The notes: generated by a model not told the origin, from the letters alone. DNA of 64,000 nucleotides from Galeruca laticollis (GCA_963921935.1 OY998176.1:52787813-52851812); one strand, 5' to 3'; numbered from the stretch's first letter, positions 11,438 through 24,584 are shown. Translations and numbers: made by a program.

Positions 11438-14074
11438 CTGGACCAGTTTCGATATGGCCACAGCTTGTCGTCAGCTCGGATTCCAAGGCGGCACATTCCA
11501 CAATTGGTACAATCGACAAATGCCTTTGAAACCACGCATTTTATTAGAAGAACCGAAGTGCACAGGAACTGAGAATTCGATATTCGACTGCCAGTGGCAA
11601 AAGAGACAGATGGGTTCTGGCGTATGTGATTACCACCCCGATCTTGGTATAGAATGTCTACCGCACCACGATACCCCTCTACCATTTTGGAGAGGTATAA
11701 GATTCGAAAAAGCAATCAACGAAAAGAAATTAACTTTATATAATACTCTTTACGTACCCACTTCATTATCTAAGTTAAAATATGTTAATATTTACTACGC
11801 AGGCGCTGGAAGGAATCAAAATACTACCAGTGCTTTACACGTTACAGGAATACCACCTAGAATGGATTACGTGGAGATTATAAATTCCGCTTACAACGGA
11901 ATAAACGTTACCAATCCAGAAGCCCCGATAACAATCAACAATTGTAAGATACGAAACAATAGAGGGTACGGAATTTTCATCAATTCTAGTTACGGTTTAG
12001 CACACATAGACGGCTGTACTATCTCCGCGAACGGTGGAGACGGTATTCGATTCGTGCGAGCCGAAGAACGACCCGACGAAACCGCCGATAGAAAAGGTTA
12101 CAAAGATTTCTGCCAATTAGCTTTGGCTTCCAGCCAAACGTTTCCCATTCAACTCTACGCTCAACAGACAGTTTTCGTAGCGAAAGAAATTGACTGCAAC
12201 AAAGAGTTTAAAACTAGATACGGTCATGTTCTAACCTTACATTTTATCAGAGCAGTTACGAATCGAAACGATACAGCTTCTTTAGAAATCTACGATGGTT
12301 CCAATTTAAATAACAGAATCATAAATTCTTTTCCTATAAGAAACAACACCAGACCTCAAGCTGTAACCAGCATCAGTAATCAAATGTATATAAAATTTAG
12401 AGCGAACCCCATGACTGATTTGGTGGTATTTTTGAGGATAACATCGGGGCTTAAAAAATCGTTCGATCTAAATGTTAGTAATTCGGATATATCAGAAAAT
12501 ATAGGAAGAGGAATAGCAATTGACAATTTAAGGTCGCAGATCCACGTTCATAAAAGCTCCGTATCTAAAAATGAACATGTAGCAGGAATTCACGTTACGA
12601 GTGGCGTAGGTGACGTAAACATAACAGAAACTCGCGTATCTTTCAATGACGGTGACGGTATCAATATAACTTACACCGGAGGCAGCAGAAATATTTCCCG
12701 ATCTACTATAAGCTCTAACCAAGGATACGGTGTATCTATATGGTTGAATAATACCAAAGAAACCGAATATATTGTCGTAAATCAAACTAGTGTGATACAA
12801 TATTCCGAAATATATAAAAATTTAGACGTTGGAGTATTGCACGGGAACTACTGCGGAGAAGCTTTGTTCAATTTCACGGAAAATTCTTTTAAAAATTGCT
12901 TAAACGACGCTTTGGAAATTCTCTCTTGTTGGAAATCCACCGATACCTTAACCAAACTTCAGATAGGCCACAACAGATTCTACGGAAATGAAAGATTATC
13001 GGTGAAAATTTACCCCGCTGTTAATTTGAACGCTGTGATTGAATATAATCATTTCAGACAAGGCACTTTTGGCGGTATGCTGATCAAAACTAAACCGTTA
13101 CAAGAATTTTCTCTTATGAAAAATAGTATTCTCGTACAGCAAAATTATTTCCTCAACAACACCGGAACGTTTGTTGTGAATCTAGGTCTTTCCCCTTATT
13201 CGGAAAACCAATATTTACTTTTTACTAGAAATTTCGTGAAAGGAAATAAAATCAGCGAACCTTTCCAAATGGAAGACGGTACTGTTTCCAATTTATATCC
13301 GAGGAGTAGGGTCGCAGCACCGGTGGTACTTGGTTCCAGCAACGTAGACGTATTTAGAAACATAATAGAAAACCCCGATTCGAAATACGAAATCGGCAGC
13401 CACTTGGAAGACCAAAGCAAAACTATCAACTGCACTTACAATTGGTTAGGATTCGGTAACGACGAAAATATTTTCCATCGAATCTTCCACAGATACGATA
13501 GATACAATCTAGCTAGAATCATTTTTATACCGTTTCTACTGCACAATACGAATCCTCTTACTACCAGGGTTAACGCAAATCAATTTTACGTACCAAAATT
13601 TCTCGCTGACGGTTCCGATAAACTAGGCGGCGAAATAGAAGGGGAAGAAATTATAACGAGAGGAGAATTCATGGTGGTGAGAGATATTAGTATAAGACCC
13701 GGTGGAAAACTTACCATAGAACCGGGAGTCACTCTGCGATTTCCTCCATCGATCGGTATGATGATCGGAGGTCGTTTAGAAGCCAAGGGAATAGAACCGG
13801 ACAGTATCAAATTTACCATAAAAGAAGAAATTGTTCACGCCCCGGATAACGTTAGTTATGAAGTGAATACCGAGAAAATCGAAGCGGAAGCGGAAATATT
13901 TGAAATCGAGCCTAAAGTACCGATTAGACTTCTTGGTGGAAATACGGAAACCGAAGGACGACTTCAAATTAAAGTAAATAACCAATGGGGAACCGTTTGC
14001 AATTATGGTTGGACAATACAGAACGCTGCCTTAGTATGTCAACAATTGGGATATGTGCTGAAGCCAGACGATTG
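11438..14074 (+). CDS. bark: bark exon: SRCR 1 end, beta-helix, CUB-like 1, beta-helix, SRCR 2 start
   Basis: The largest exon, about 879 codons. It opens inside an SRCR domain (WTSFDMATACRQLGF, later CTGTENSIFDCQW and GIECL). A run of short beta-strand repeats rich in NN, G and I follows (NNCKIRNNRGYGIFI, ISANGGDGI), as in a right-handed parallel beta-helix. From about residue 230 to 345 is a CUB-like domain with SLEIYDGSNLNNRII. More helix turns follow (SDISENIGRGIAI, TRVSFNDGDGI, STISSNQGYGV). Then come NWLGFGNDENI, a PGGKLTIEPGVTLRF strand-rich module, and the start of SRCR 2 (WGTVCNYGWTIQNAALVCQQLGY). Acceptor CAG at 11435-11437, donor GTAAGT at 14075. Many NxS/T sites fit an extracellular protein. 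The upstream part of SRCR 1 is in an exon left of the window. Confidence 0.93.
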
Positions 14075-14592
14075 GTAAGTAAACATTATATAGTAACTTT
14101 ATTCATCTTTAAGTGACGTATCAAGTCTTCCTTACGTTGGCGAGTCTTTCACGATATTGTGCTAGCTGGAACAGTTCCCCTGCACTTTTGTACACCGGTT
14201 CATTCACGAATAGTCCTTAACTAAGAAGCCTGTGTAGAGGGGTATGACGACCCTCTACGATCCTTGCCTTTGCCCATCATAATAACTTGTAGAATTCTAT
14301 ACCTTTATCCACTAAAGATATTTAAAAGATATAAAATGTTCCACCGTGTTTAGTAGTAAACAAGCATTTCGTTACTTTGTTTGTCTGTCCAAAGTATCTT
14401 CAGCATGAGGTGTTGTTACCTAATTTAGAAAGCTTCCAGTCGATTAATTGTAAATAAATAGTAAATATTTATATAGCAATAGCTAGTTTTTACATACAGA
14501 TAGATACGCAGTGCCAGGACTATTCATTAGTAACACGGGGTTTAACACAGAGACCATAAGCGGCAATGTATTTGAAAGGAACAGGGTATCTA
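14075..14592. other. Start of intron 1
   Basis: Donor GTAAGT and about 0.5 kb of AT-rich intron. No gene or known repeat recognised. Confidence 0.5.
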
Positions 14593-17386
14593 GTCTGGTT
14601 TACAAGTCCCATTTTCCTCAGAACCTAAACCGGACAACCGAAAAGTATTTTTTTGTTCTCATTCGATTCAGATTGGCATCTAGAACATTCTATCAAAGTT
14701 GCACGAGGGGCGGAAAAAAATGCAAAAGTTATAAACAATAAAAAATAAGGGTTTGGTTTCTTTGAAATATTTCAAAAACTATTTGGGATAATCGAAATTT
14801 GAAAAAGAGCAGGAAATTTCCTTAAGAAAGTCCTACCTCCCGGAACTGTACCGACAATCCTTATAATTTTAATTTAGCGGCGAAAATAACGGTAAAAACG
14901 CGTGATTAGGCTGCCGCGCGCATTGCCCCAATCTGACACATGAACTAAAAAAAATATTTTAGCTGATTAAATATTAATATTAAGGAATAAAAAAATTTGG
15001 ATACTAAGTAGACATATGAATAAACAATAATCCGTAAAAAAGAAATTTTTATCACAATTTTTTTATTAATTATGCTTTTGTTAATTAGTTAATTTTCACC
15101 ATTTTATTGTTAACATAAAAACGCTGATTATTTCAAAACAAGAAATCTAGAATTTTTTTTTATTTTTTTGGGCTCATCTTAAAAGGGTTTAGAAGAGATC
15201 CTCATTGGAAAAATTCAAAAATTTTGATTTTTCACTTTTTCATTAACAATGAAAGGCATTAAAAAATTGATTATATAAATAAAGCCATCAAGAATTTTGT
15301 TTTTCCAATTATTGTTAATATTTTGTTTTCTTATTGATGGAAGCCATATGACAATATTTTTTTTATTTTTAACTAACATTATTTAAATAATTGTTAGAAA
15401 CAAATACATTGTTTATATGATTTTTGAAAACTTTTTTAGAATTTCATCCTTGATGATAATAATGATTTTTGAAAAAAATCGTTTCTTAAAATACATTTTT
15501 ATTAACAAAAAACGCACTTGTTAATTAACAATTTTTTTTGTTACCAAATATTAATATTAAGGAACCATTTTTTTTAAAATCATTATTTATTATGTTCTTT
15601 CGTATGAAAAAAATAATTTTTTTATTAATTTTTCATTTCTTTATTAAACAAATGTATTTATACGAAATATTTTTTTTAAATACTAAAAAATATTACAAAA
15701 ACAACCATATATAATTTTTAAATATATTGTACTTGTAGTTTTCTTTCTGTTTTTACTTATTGTTATTAAAATAACTTATAAACTATTAAAAATACGACAA
15801 AACACTTCAAGAGTTTTTTGTTCGTTATCAATTATTAAACAAATTGAGCTCTGCAACGAACCTTTAACTCAGTTGTTTATTAATTAAATTCACCCGAATT
15901 TTACTTTTCAATTCAAATATCTTATGAACTAATGAAAATATGATAAGAACATTTCAAGACTTTTTTGTTCTTCGTTAATAAATGAACAAATTGAGCTTTG
16001 AAACCAAGCTTTAACTTTATTATTTAAAAAATTATGAATATTAATATTTCAAAAAAAATTTTATGTTACTTTCTTATTCTACTCCTGATTACCTTCTATT
16101 CAAGTAATTAGCCATCACTGAAAACTCATTAAATTATAATTAGCATAGATGCTTACGAAGACTATTTTAAAACCAAAAGTACAATATATTTAAAATTTAT
16201 ATAAAAACATGTTTTCATATAAAAAATTATATTTGGTTGTTTTTGTAATATTTTTTAGTATTCAAAAAAATATTTCGTATAAATGCATTTGTTTATAACA
16301 AATTATTTGTTTAATAAAGAAATGAAAAGTAAATAAAAAAATTTTTTTTTTATAATACGAAAGAACATAATAATGATTTTTAAAAAAATGGTTCCTTAAT
16401 AATAATATTTAGTAACAAAAAAAAATTCTTAATTAACAAGTGCGTTTTTTGTTGATAAAAAATTTTTTTTAAGAAACGATTTTTCTTAAAAATCATTATT
16501 TTCATCAAGGATGAAATTCCAAAAAAAAAGTTTTCAAAAATCTTATAAACAATGCATTTGTTTATAACAATTATTTAAATAATGTTACTTAAAAATAAAA
16601 AATAAACTATTGTCGTATGGCTTTCATCAATAAGTTAACAAAATATCAACAATAATTGGAAAAAAAAATTTCCTGATGGCTTTATTTATATAATTAATTT
16701 TTTAATGCCTTTCAATGTTAATAAAAAAGTGAAAAATCGAAATTTTTGAATTTTTCCAACGGGGATCTCTTCTAAACCCTTTTAAGATTAGCTCCAAAAA
16801 ATCAAAAAAATTCTAGATTTCTTGTTTTGAAATAATCACCGTTTTTATGTTAACAATAAAATGGTGAAAATTAACTAATTAACAAAAGCATAATAAATAA
16901 AAAATTGTGATAAAAATTTCTTTTTTACGGATTATTGTTTATTCATATTTCTACTTAGTACCCAAATTTTTTTATTCCTTAATATTATTATTTAATCAGT
17001 TAAAATAATTTTTTTTAGTTCATGTGTCAGATTGGGGCGATGCGCGCGGCAGTCAAACTACGCGTTTTTACCGTTATTCTCGCCGCTAAATTAAAATTAT
17101 AAGGATTGTCGGTACAGTTCCGGGAGGTAGGACTTTTTTTAGGAAATTTCCTGCTCTTAAGGATCTTTTTCGAATTTCGATTATCTCAAATAGTTTTTGA
17201 AATATTTCAAAAAAACCAAACCTTTATTTTTTATTTTACTTTATTGTTTATAACTTTTGCATTTTGTTTCAGCCCCTCTTGCAACTTTGATAGAATGTTC
17301 TAGATGCCATTCCGAATCGAATGAAACCAAAATCATAATTTTCGGTAGTCCGGTTTAGGTTCTGAGGAAAATGGGGAAAACCAGAC
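14593..17386. repeat. 2.8-kb non-coding foldback element
   Basis: Two arms, 14593 to about 15735 and about 16169 to 17386, are inverted copies of each other with roughly 90 percent identity by eye. Outer ends read GTCTGG and CCAGAC, each bordered by TA (14591-14592 and 17387-17388). Matching landmarks include CCTCAGAACCTAAACCGG (14616) with its complement at 17350, and CGCGCGCATTGCCCC (14915) with GGGGCGATGCGCGCG (17033). The spacer of about 430 bp holds two diverged direct copies of a 120-130 bp unit. There is no coding capacity. The TA borders hint at a non-autonomous Tc1/mariner-type or other TA-targeting foldback. If transcribed with the host intron it would form a long hairpin. Confidence 0.85.
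15780..16035. repeat. Two direct repeats in the loop of the foldback
   Basis: Units near 15780-15895 and 15910-16030 share AAATTGAGCTnTGnAAC, CTTTAACT and a preceding TTTTTTGTTC block. They are 70-80 percent alike by eye. Confidence 0.6.
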
Positions 17387-17388
17387 TA

Positions 17389-19458
17389 ATCATAACATGC
17401 TGTAATCTTAACTTGCTGTTGTTACTACAAGAAGTGAGGTTACATTGCCAAAGGTTCGCTTTTCGCCGGAGAGCATAAGGCCTTGAGTTAGTGAGGTCTA
17501 TTTGATTGCTGGTCCTGTATTATTTTTCAATGCGCCACTTGATTAGTAGGACATTCAAGAAACGCTTATTGATTAATCAAGAAACCAATAGTGAATAAAT
17601 TAGCTATTGTAACTTTTCAAATATGTTATTTACATTGTTTTGCCTTTATGTTTGTGAATCAAATAAAACACATTTTATTGCCAATGAAACAGTTTAATTA
17701 AATGTAATGGTACCTTGAACAGATGGTGTAATAACCTGTCTCAATAAATATGAGGTAACCGACTCTAATTATGCACTGATAATCAGTTATCAATGGTTGG
17801 TTAATTTAAAATGTTTAACAAATTCTAATGTTATCAACTATCTGAGATTATTATGTACAATACATTAAATATTTAGTAACATGTAAATGGTATACCAGTT
17901 ACAGCCTTACAAACTGTAATAATTAACAAAATGTCACCAAATAGATGAAAAGTGTCTCTTATGTAGTAAGATTAAGCTGAAATATAATTTCAGGGCGATA
18001 TGCAATAATAAAGTTAATATTTCAACTCTACAAAGTTGAAAGAATATAATAATAAAATTGTGTAGTTATTGAAATATAAAAGTTAATGTGTCATTAAACG
18101 TTAAAACATGAAATTACAAAATGAATAAGTTGCTTACAGTTCAGATGAAAACGAATAAAACTTTAAATGTTACTTGCGGTTAGTGTCCAAACTATTAAAC
18201 GTCAATTGGCTTAATTGACAAGCCACATCTGCCTTGTGGAACAAGATTCAGCCATGCGGTTAAGAATCGTTGTCCATAATGGAATCATTCCGCAGTTGTC
18301 ACCAACAAACATTAAGTCCAGCTTCGTCCTTTGAACTGTAAACGCCGTTACAAGCTCTTGTCGCTCTGTAGCGTTAACGCAATCCGAGATACGACACGTC
18401 TCTACAACCATGAACGGAGAACAATAGTCTGTCAGCTATCTCTACGAAAATATATCCCATACTGAAAACATCCGAAAATTGAGGCTTCTTAAAATCTTGA
18501 CATGATCATCCTATCATCGATTACCATCACCCATAAAAACTGTTAAACCATATCCATTTGAGAAAAAAGTATTGTAAAAAATTGTATGTAAAAACTATGT
18601 TGTACAGAAAAAACCCTAAAAAGAAATTGGGGCTATAGCCGTGAAAATATGTGTACAAGACGAAAGCTTACTTTGTTACCAAGGGTTTCACCACTATAGT
18701 CCCGAAAATAGATAGAATAAACCATGTGCCACCGGCCATTTTTTATATTCACGATTTGTCCTACTCGACACTCAACTTAGCAACTCGAAAAGTATCAGAC
18801 AAGTGATCCAATAATTTAACTTCCCTTTACTATTGACATCTGCAATCATTGTTACCACTGGCAATCAAATAAAATCCCCACATAAAATGATAAAATACTC
18901 GTGGATTGGTTAAATCACATGAAAAATATTAATAAAAATATTACTCTAGACACCCATTTAATTATTTAAATCCCATTATTCCAGGATATGCTTAAATAAT
19001 TTTAAAACCCATAGTTAATTCCATTATGCAACCAACTATACAGAAGTGTGTATAAAGTTGCATACTCAGTGGGTGGATTAACTGAATTATCGCCCCTCGG
19101 TGAGATATAATACAATACAAAGCATTGTATTTTTATCATGCTACAATGCAAAAGAAGTATCGTTGCACAAACTGTTAAATTGTTTTTCAAATATCACTTC
19201 AATTATTATAAAGATTCTAAAAATAGGTTGAACATCTAATGGTTATAATATGAAAAACAATAAATCGACGATTGCGACATTGAATATGATACTTTTTGAA
19301 ATAATTTATTATTGCAACTCAATAATTAAATACTGTACATATTATAAAATGGCCATTATTCAATTCTGAACGATTAGCGTAAACCGCCTGTAATTCCTAG
19401 GCTCCTGATAAAACGATTCATTATTTGATTAAGTAGTTCCTACGTTTATTATTTTCAG
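17389..19458. other. Rest of intron 1
   Basis: No conserved frame, RNA gene or repeat structure recognised. Ends with acceptor TTATTTTCAG at 19449-19458. Confidence 0.45.
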
Positions 19459-20792
19459 GTACTTGGAAAGAAACGAAATCCCTTCAGCTGGAAATACCGA
19501 AAAAGTCCTACTTTCCAACGTTCAATGTGACGATTTCGATTTGGATATTTTAAAATGCAAAGCGGAATATTTAAACGATTTCGAAAATTCTTGCGGCCAC
19601 GAAAACGACGTAGGAGTCAGATGTTACAAAACTTCATGGGCCGGATTGAGGTTCAGCTCTTTAGCGGAAAGAACGGATCTACAATTCGTCACCGTAGAAA
19701 AATCCGGGCTATTAGATTACGCGACGAACACATTCAAGCCTGCCATACAATTGGATTTCGCCCGACAAAATTTCGAAAATTTAAAGATAACTAACAACGA
19801 TTACCATGGTCTGGGTATCGTTTATTCGGACATATTTTCCGAATCGGTTAATATTATTAAAAATTCCGAGTTTTCGAATAATAAAGGAGCTGGAATTAGC
19901 CTCAAACAGCTCGGTTTAAATTTATATAACAACAGAATAGAAAATAATTTTGTGGGAATAGAGCATAATTCTATACTGACAGGTCTTCAACAGAGAGAAA
20001 TAGCTGGTTGGTTCATCAAAAACGAAGATGAGAATTATTACAATCCATTTTCAATCCCACAGTACTCAGACAGTGACATTATAAGTCTACAAGTAGGAGA
20101 AACTAAATATTTTGTTACAACAAAAATTATCGGTGACAGTATTTCTCGTTCGTATAAAATCAGGTGTAATCCTGGTTGGGTCCTTGGTATCCAGTTGATA
20201 AATCCTATCGAAAATAGAAGTACTGAAAATCTATTTATCCACGATGGACTGACTACTGCTACAAACGCTCAGTATTTTAATTTAGGAAGAGATTTGACTG
20301 TTTTTCCGTTGACTTCGAGTAGTCATGGTATAGTACTGGATTACGTGAGCGGTTCCAACGCAATCGGTGGTACCGTTTTAATTATAGCTACCGTAAAAGC
20401 GCCGATACAAAACGTCTATAATAGAATAGTGAAAGGACCGGTGCCTACTCTTACTATAAGCAGGACTACTATAAGAAAGAACATGTTCGGTGTCCATGCT
20501 TCGTACTACAATCGATATTTGGACGAACTAGGTAATCATTTTCTGAGGAAAGCGAATGAAAGTATGAAATTTTATAATTGCGACATAACCAAAAATTTAC
20601 ATGAAGCTGTTTTCGTTCATTCGCCTTTTTGGGATTTGCATAACAGTAACGTTTCGGAGACGACCTTAATGTTCAACAAAACTTTGATTACCAGCAACGG
20701 CAAAGGACTATTTCACTTTTCCAGGGACATGAGGTCATCCAACAATTTGTTTCATTACGTGTTTCAGGATAATACCATTGATAGTAATGAAG
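19459..20792 (+). CDS. bark: bark exon: SRCR 2 end, beta-helix, CUB-like 2, beta-helix
   Basis: Joins the previous exon in phase 2 across a split Trp codon (TG|G), giving DDWYLERNEIPSAG. SRCR 2 finishes with CDDFDLDILKCKAEY and GVRCY; its Cys pattern matches SRCR 1 and 3. Beta-helix turns follow (NSEFSNNKGAGISL, NNRIENNFVGIEHN). A CUB-like domain runs from about residue 200 to 315 (SLQVGETKYF, NLFIHDGLTTATNAQYF, GGTVLIIATV). Helix turns resume (TISRTTIRKNMFGVHASY, FQDNTIDSNEGE). Donor GTGAGT at 20793, exon end in phase 1. This is repeat two of three. Confidence 0.93.
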
Positions 20793-21088
20793 GTGAGTAA
20801 TATGTAAATTACCGTTTAGTTTCATCAGTAGAATTTAAAAAACGTTTTTTTATATGAACGATGAAATAAAACAATTTAATTCGTTTAAAACTTCATTATA
20901 TTTGAAATAATGTTCACGCGTTTCGCTAACACAGTGGTTTCGTAAAACGTGTGAAGGTATAATGAATTTTCTTTAATTTATACAGTACTTAAATACGAGA
21001 TTCTACGAATATTAACAAAGGTATTGAAAAAATGTACCTGTAAATTCATTCACTAGAAACATTCCGAAACTGTCTTCTAGGTAAATAG
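20793..21088. other. Start of intron 2
   Basis: AT-rich intron sequence with nothing recognised. Confidence 0.5.
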
Positions 21089-21338
21089 GTTTAATAAGAG
21101 AGAGTGGTTGATATCTATTTGGTCGTTAAGAAGGTTACCTGAATATTTGTTTTTATTTATCTCAAAAGCTTCTAAAAGATTTAATCTGAGGGATTTAGGT
21201 TCTACATGTTAAATTTCAAAATTTGCGTCGAAAGTGTGTTGGTTTTCTAATTAATGATTTGAGTAGTTAAAATCTAATTTTTTGTTGTGTGCGTAGCTAC
21301 GTTTGTGTTCAGAAATTCTAGTTTTAAAATGTTTAAAA
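21089..21338 (-). mobile_element. Penelope-like element fragment, copy 1
   Basis: The minus strand reads KKLDFNYSNH and then HVEPKSLRLNLLEAFEINK with breaks, the tail of the GIY-YIG endonuclease domain as seen in the second copy at 21911-22331. DNA of the two copies aligns over about 245 bases from GGTTTAATAAGNGAGAGTGG to TTTTAAAATN, about 88-90 percent alike. Confidence 0.65.
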
Positions 21339-21339
21339 G

Positions 21340-21905
21340 TCATTACTTCCTTTTTGACATTAGCATTGTTAGCATATTGATGACCATACACTTTTGTTTC
21401 AGCAGTTGATTGAACATATTTTGAATTCATCTAAAAATTTAGTGACTGTGTTGACTGTATTTTCCACTATTCCTATCTTCGTTGTTTGACCTTTTACTGC
21501 ATTTGCATATCTGTTTTGGTGATGCGAGTAGTTTGGCGGTTTGGTTTGTTGTGGTTAAACTGGGTACTGGTTTTGATTTTATGTTCTTGTAATGTTTTTG
21601 ATAAAACCCACATCGCTTATAGTTGGCTGGACGTGAGCTCCACACAGAGCACAGGTGGCTGGAGTGTACTTGCTATTTTTACATACATGAGTGTCATGCG
21701 AGCCTCCACATTTTACGCACACAAACAGTCGATTACAGTACAATTTAGTATGTCCGTATATTTGACATCGTAAGCCTTGGGCTATGTATTTGGCTCCTCT
21801 GGGTGGCTGAATCACTACTATTCTGTTTTGTAGTCATTTTATTTCATATATATCCTTGATATTTTTAGCTGGTTTAAGGTCTGTGTGTCATTTGGGTCTG
21901 TGATG
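21340..21905 (-). mobile_element. Jockey-type LINE fragment, ORF1 C-terminal half
   Basis: The minus strand has ORF1 of a Jockey-clade retroposon: IQPPRGAKYIAQ, then three zinc knuckles in CQIYGHTKLYC, CVKCGGSHDTHVC and CALCGAHVQP. After a frameshift near 21600 comes YKRCGFYQ..., and the end reads NQLLKQKCMVINMLTML before a stop near 21345. Upstream, ITDPNDTQTL is recognisable up to about 21905. No endonuclease or RT part follows. The fragment lies between two Penelope-derived repeats. Confidence 0.78.
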
Positions 21906-21910
21906 TGATG

Positions 21911-22331
21911 GGTGAGGTTTAATAAGGGAGAGTGGTTGATATATATTTGGTCGTTAAGAAGGTGACCTGCATAATTTTTTTTATTTATCTCAAGAGCTTC
22001 TAAAAGATTTGATCTAAAGGATTAAGGTTCTACATGTAAAATTTCGGTCGAAAGTGTGTTAGTTTTCTAATAAGCGATTTGAATAGTTAGAATCTAATTT
22101 TTTATTGTCATAGCTACGTTTGTGTTCTGAAATTCTACTTTTAAAATTTCTAAAAGTTCTACCGATATAAATTTTATCACAGTTGTCCTTACCACATTTT
22201 AATTTGTAAACTCCTGATTTCCGTTTCCACACATCTTGCTGTTGTCTTTGTGTAAGCTGCCATCGATCCAACTGATTCATATTTAAATGGAAAAGATCCG
22301 GATCGGCAACTGCCATTGGCGGCTCTAACAA
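21911..22331 (-). mobile_element. Penelope-like element fragment, copy 2, with GIY-YIG endonuclease
   Basis: An open frame at 22331-22059 contains GVYKLKCGKDNCDKIYIGRTF and RNFKSRISEHKRSY. GVYKL corresponds to the GIY motif and IYIG to the YIG motif; the Cys residues between are typical of the endonuclease of Penelope elements. The reverse transcriptase that should precede it is missing; a BEL/Pao element abuts near 22332. Confidence 0.78.
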
Positions 22332-23487
22332 TGACTTGGGGTTAACACGAATAAGTCATTGGGGTCTGAACTGGAAGAATAGAGCAGCCTGGAATTGAGA
22401 ATTGCTTCAATCTGAGCTAACAGGTTGTAAAGCTCTTCAAAAGTGAAAACTTGAGAGCCAACAACTCGAAAAATATGAGTTTTAACAGACTTTATGCCCG
22501 CCTCACTAAGACCGTTAAAATGTGGACCGGACGGAAGATAAAACGAAAGCTTATTTTTTTCTGATCCCTAAGCCTTTTGCATATATTCATGGAGAATGCG
22601 AGAAGCCCCTACAAAGTTAGTTGCATTATCACAAAAAATATGGGTGCAGCTGCCTCGACATACAACAAACCGACGCAAAGCAGCAATAAATACATCCGAA
22701 GAGAGACTGGATACTAATTCTAAATGTAGGGCTTTTGTGGAGAAACACACAAAGATACAAATATAGACCTTTTGTGACTTAATTCCACGTCCTTTAAGGG
22801 GAGTGGCCATACACAAGAAAATGGTTTAATTTGGTTGATGCGGGTAGGAGGTAAGTTTCCCGTGAAAGGTTAGTGGCCCACAGGTTTCAGTTTAAAGCAT
22901 CGAATACAGCGGCTCAACATACTCCGAATTGCGCGTTTGAAAGAAATAATCCAAAAATTCTGCGGAATTAGGAAATGTAAATGCTGTAAACCTGGATGAA
23001 AATATTTTTTATGAACGGACTCAATTATTAAATCTGTCAGACGAAGTTGACGGGGTAGAATTGCTGTAAATTTTGTATCGTAAGACAATCCCGAGAACTT
23101 CAAGCGCCCCCCCCTCAAAACACCCTTGCTATCCAGGAAAGGACTCAACTTTCTAAATGGTTTTGATAAGGTGGTGCCTGCATCCAAATTTTCAATTTCT
23201 TGTGCGAAACAAATATGTTGCACTCTTTTAGTGAGAATTATTAAAGCTGTATGAAGTTCTGAGGCAGTAAAAGAATCCCATAATTTATTTTGAGGATTTC
23301 TTAAATTGGCTACAAACGTACCTAGCACATACGCAATAATTCGTCGAATTTTACTCAAGGATGAGTATTTTTCCAATAGAAGATCTAATGTATCCAATGA
23401 CATAAGTGTTACAAGAACTGAGGGTTTTTCTTCCGGACAGGAAACTGGAGAAAATTTAAGATTGGGCCATAGGGGCTTTGGAGACAC
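22332..23487 (-). pseudogene. BEL/Pao B integrase
   Basis: Frame 23487-22870 includes the zinc-binding region: HKKYFHPGLQHL, then MLSRCIRCFKLKPVGH (the HHCC pattern). Frame 22816-22568 has the core: FSTKALHLELVSSLSSDVF and IFCDNATNFVGA, where the family has SDNGTNF. The first catalytic Asp region is damaged. The C-terminal part reads on in other frames to about 22335 and then stops abruptly at Penelope sequence. Confidence 0.75.
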
Positions 23488-24584
23488 TAACCAAGGAGGC
23501 CCCTCAAACCACGACGGATGATTAAGAATTTCGGACTATCGGAGCTGTCAACAAAACGCCAACGGTCAGGGGGAATCTTTTTTGGTATGTGAGCTACACG
23601 ATGACCGACGAAAGTTTTCCAGCGGGAATCGGGTGATTTAATCCATGATAAAGTTACCATTGAATCAGACCAAGCAAAAATTTCACTAATTTCGAGGTTA
23701 TCTCCGAATGCATTGAGGACAAATTCTATTAAATTGGAGAGTAGAACAGCTGCACACAGTTTTAGTCGGGGAATTGAAAGAGTTTTAAGTGGGGCCACTC
23801 TAGTAAGTTTAAAATATATTACACTGGAATACCCTTTCTCTGAACTATCTGCAAAGCCATGCAGTTCACAAGAAATATATTTATTAGGTAAACAGCGAGG
23901 AATATTAATATGTGAGAGGAGCGGAAGTTCAGTTTTATACTGATTCCATTTGTCGACTATGTCCGAAGGGGGTATTTGATCCCAATCTAAACCTAAACTC
24001 CAGAGTCGTTATAAAAGATGTTTAGTCAGGAAGGAGAGTGGGGCTAAGAACCCAAGGAGGTCATACATTCGACCAACGTCTGAGAGTATTATGCGATTAG
24101 AACAGAATCTGTCAAGGGGTTGGATATCATAAGAGAAAAAATCTGAGGAGTTATTCCACCGCGATCCCAAAACTTTCACCACAAGGTCATGGGAATCGTA
24201 GGAAGAGTGTTGTCAAACCTCAGCAGGGAGACTCTGCATTAACTGTAGATTATTACGTGCCCACTTTCGAAGAAGAAAACCTCCTCTTTCCACCATGGAA
24301 ATTAATTCTGATTGAAGAAGATTGGCTTCCTGTAGAGGTGAGGCACCTGTGATAATATCGTCAATATAGATATCAGAGGATAAACACTTTGCAGCTCGAG
24401 GAAAATTTTTCTTTTCCTCTTGTACTAACAGCAGAATTGTGCGAAAAGCCAGAAAAGGAACGGACGATACTCCATAAGTAACAGTGGTAAGTTTAAAATC
24501 TTGAACAGGATCTTCCGCAGCAAAGCGCCAAAGGATTCTTTGGTAATTCTGCTATTCTTCCGATATTGATATTTGTCTATACAT
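23487..24584 (-). pseudogene. BEL/Pao B reverse transcriptase core and RNase H-like region
   Basis: Broken frames show IYIDDIITGASPLQEA at about 24320-24380, the intact catalytic YxDD motif, then GRMYDLLGFLAPLSF and GLDWDQIPPSDI (about 23960-24080). The frame 23798-23487 holds PRLKLCAAVLLSNLI and IFAWSDSMVTLSWIKSP, the RNase H-like segment that precedes the integrase in Pao elements. Confidence 0.78.

Noticed and set aside
13196..13435. Minus-strand frames inside bark exons (also 12528-12800, 13586-13819, 30779-31078, 34786-35122)
   Set aside because: They are opposite-strand shadows of the conserved bark coding sequence.
17440..17560. Possible tRNA-like segment
   Set aside because: No cloverleaf with conserved D-arm and TPsiC words could be formed by eye.
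18211..18411. 66-codon minus-strand frame in intron 1
   Set aside because: No motif, no splice context and no supporting neighbour.
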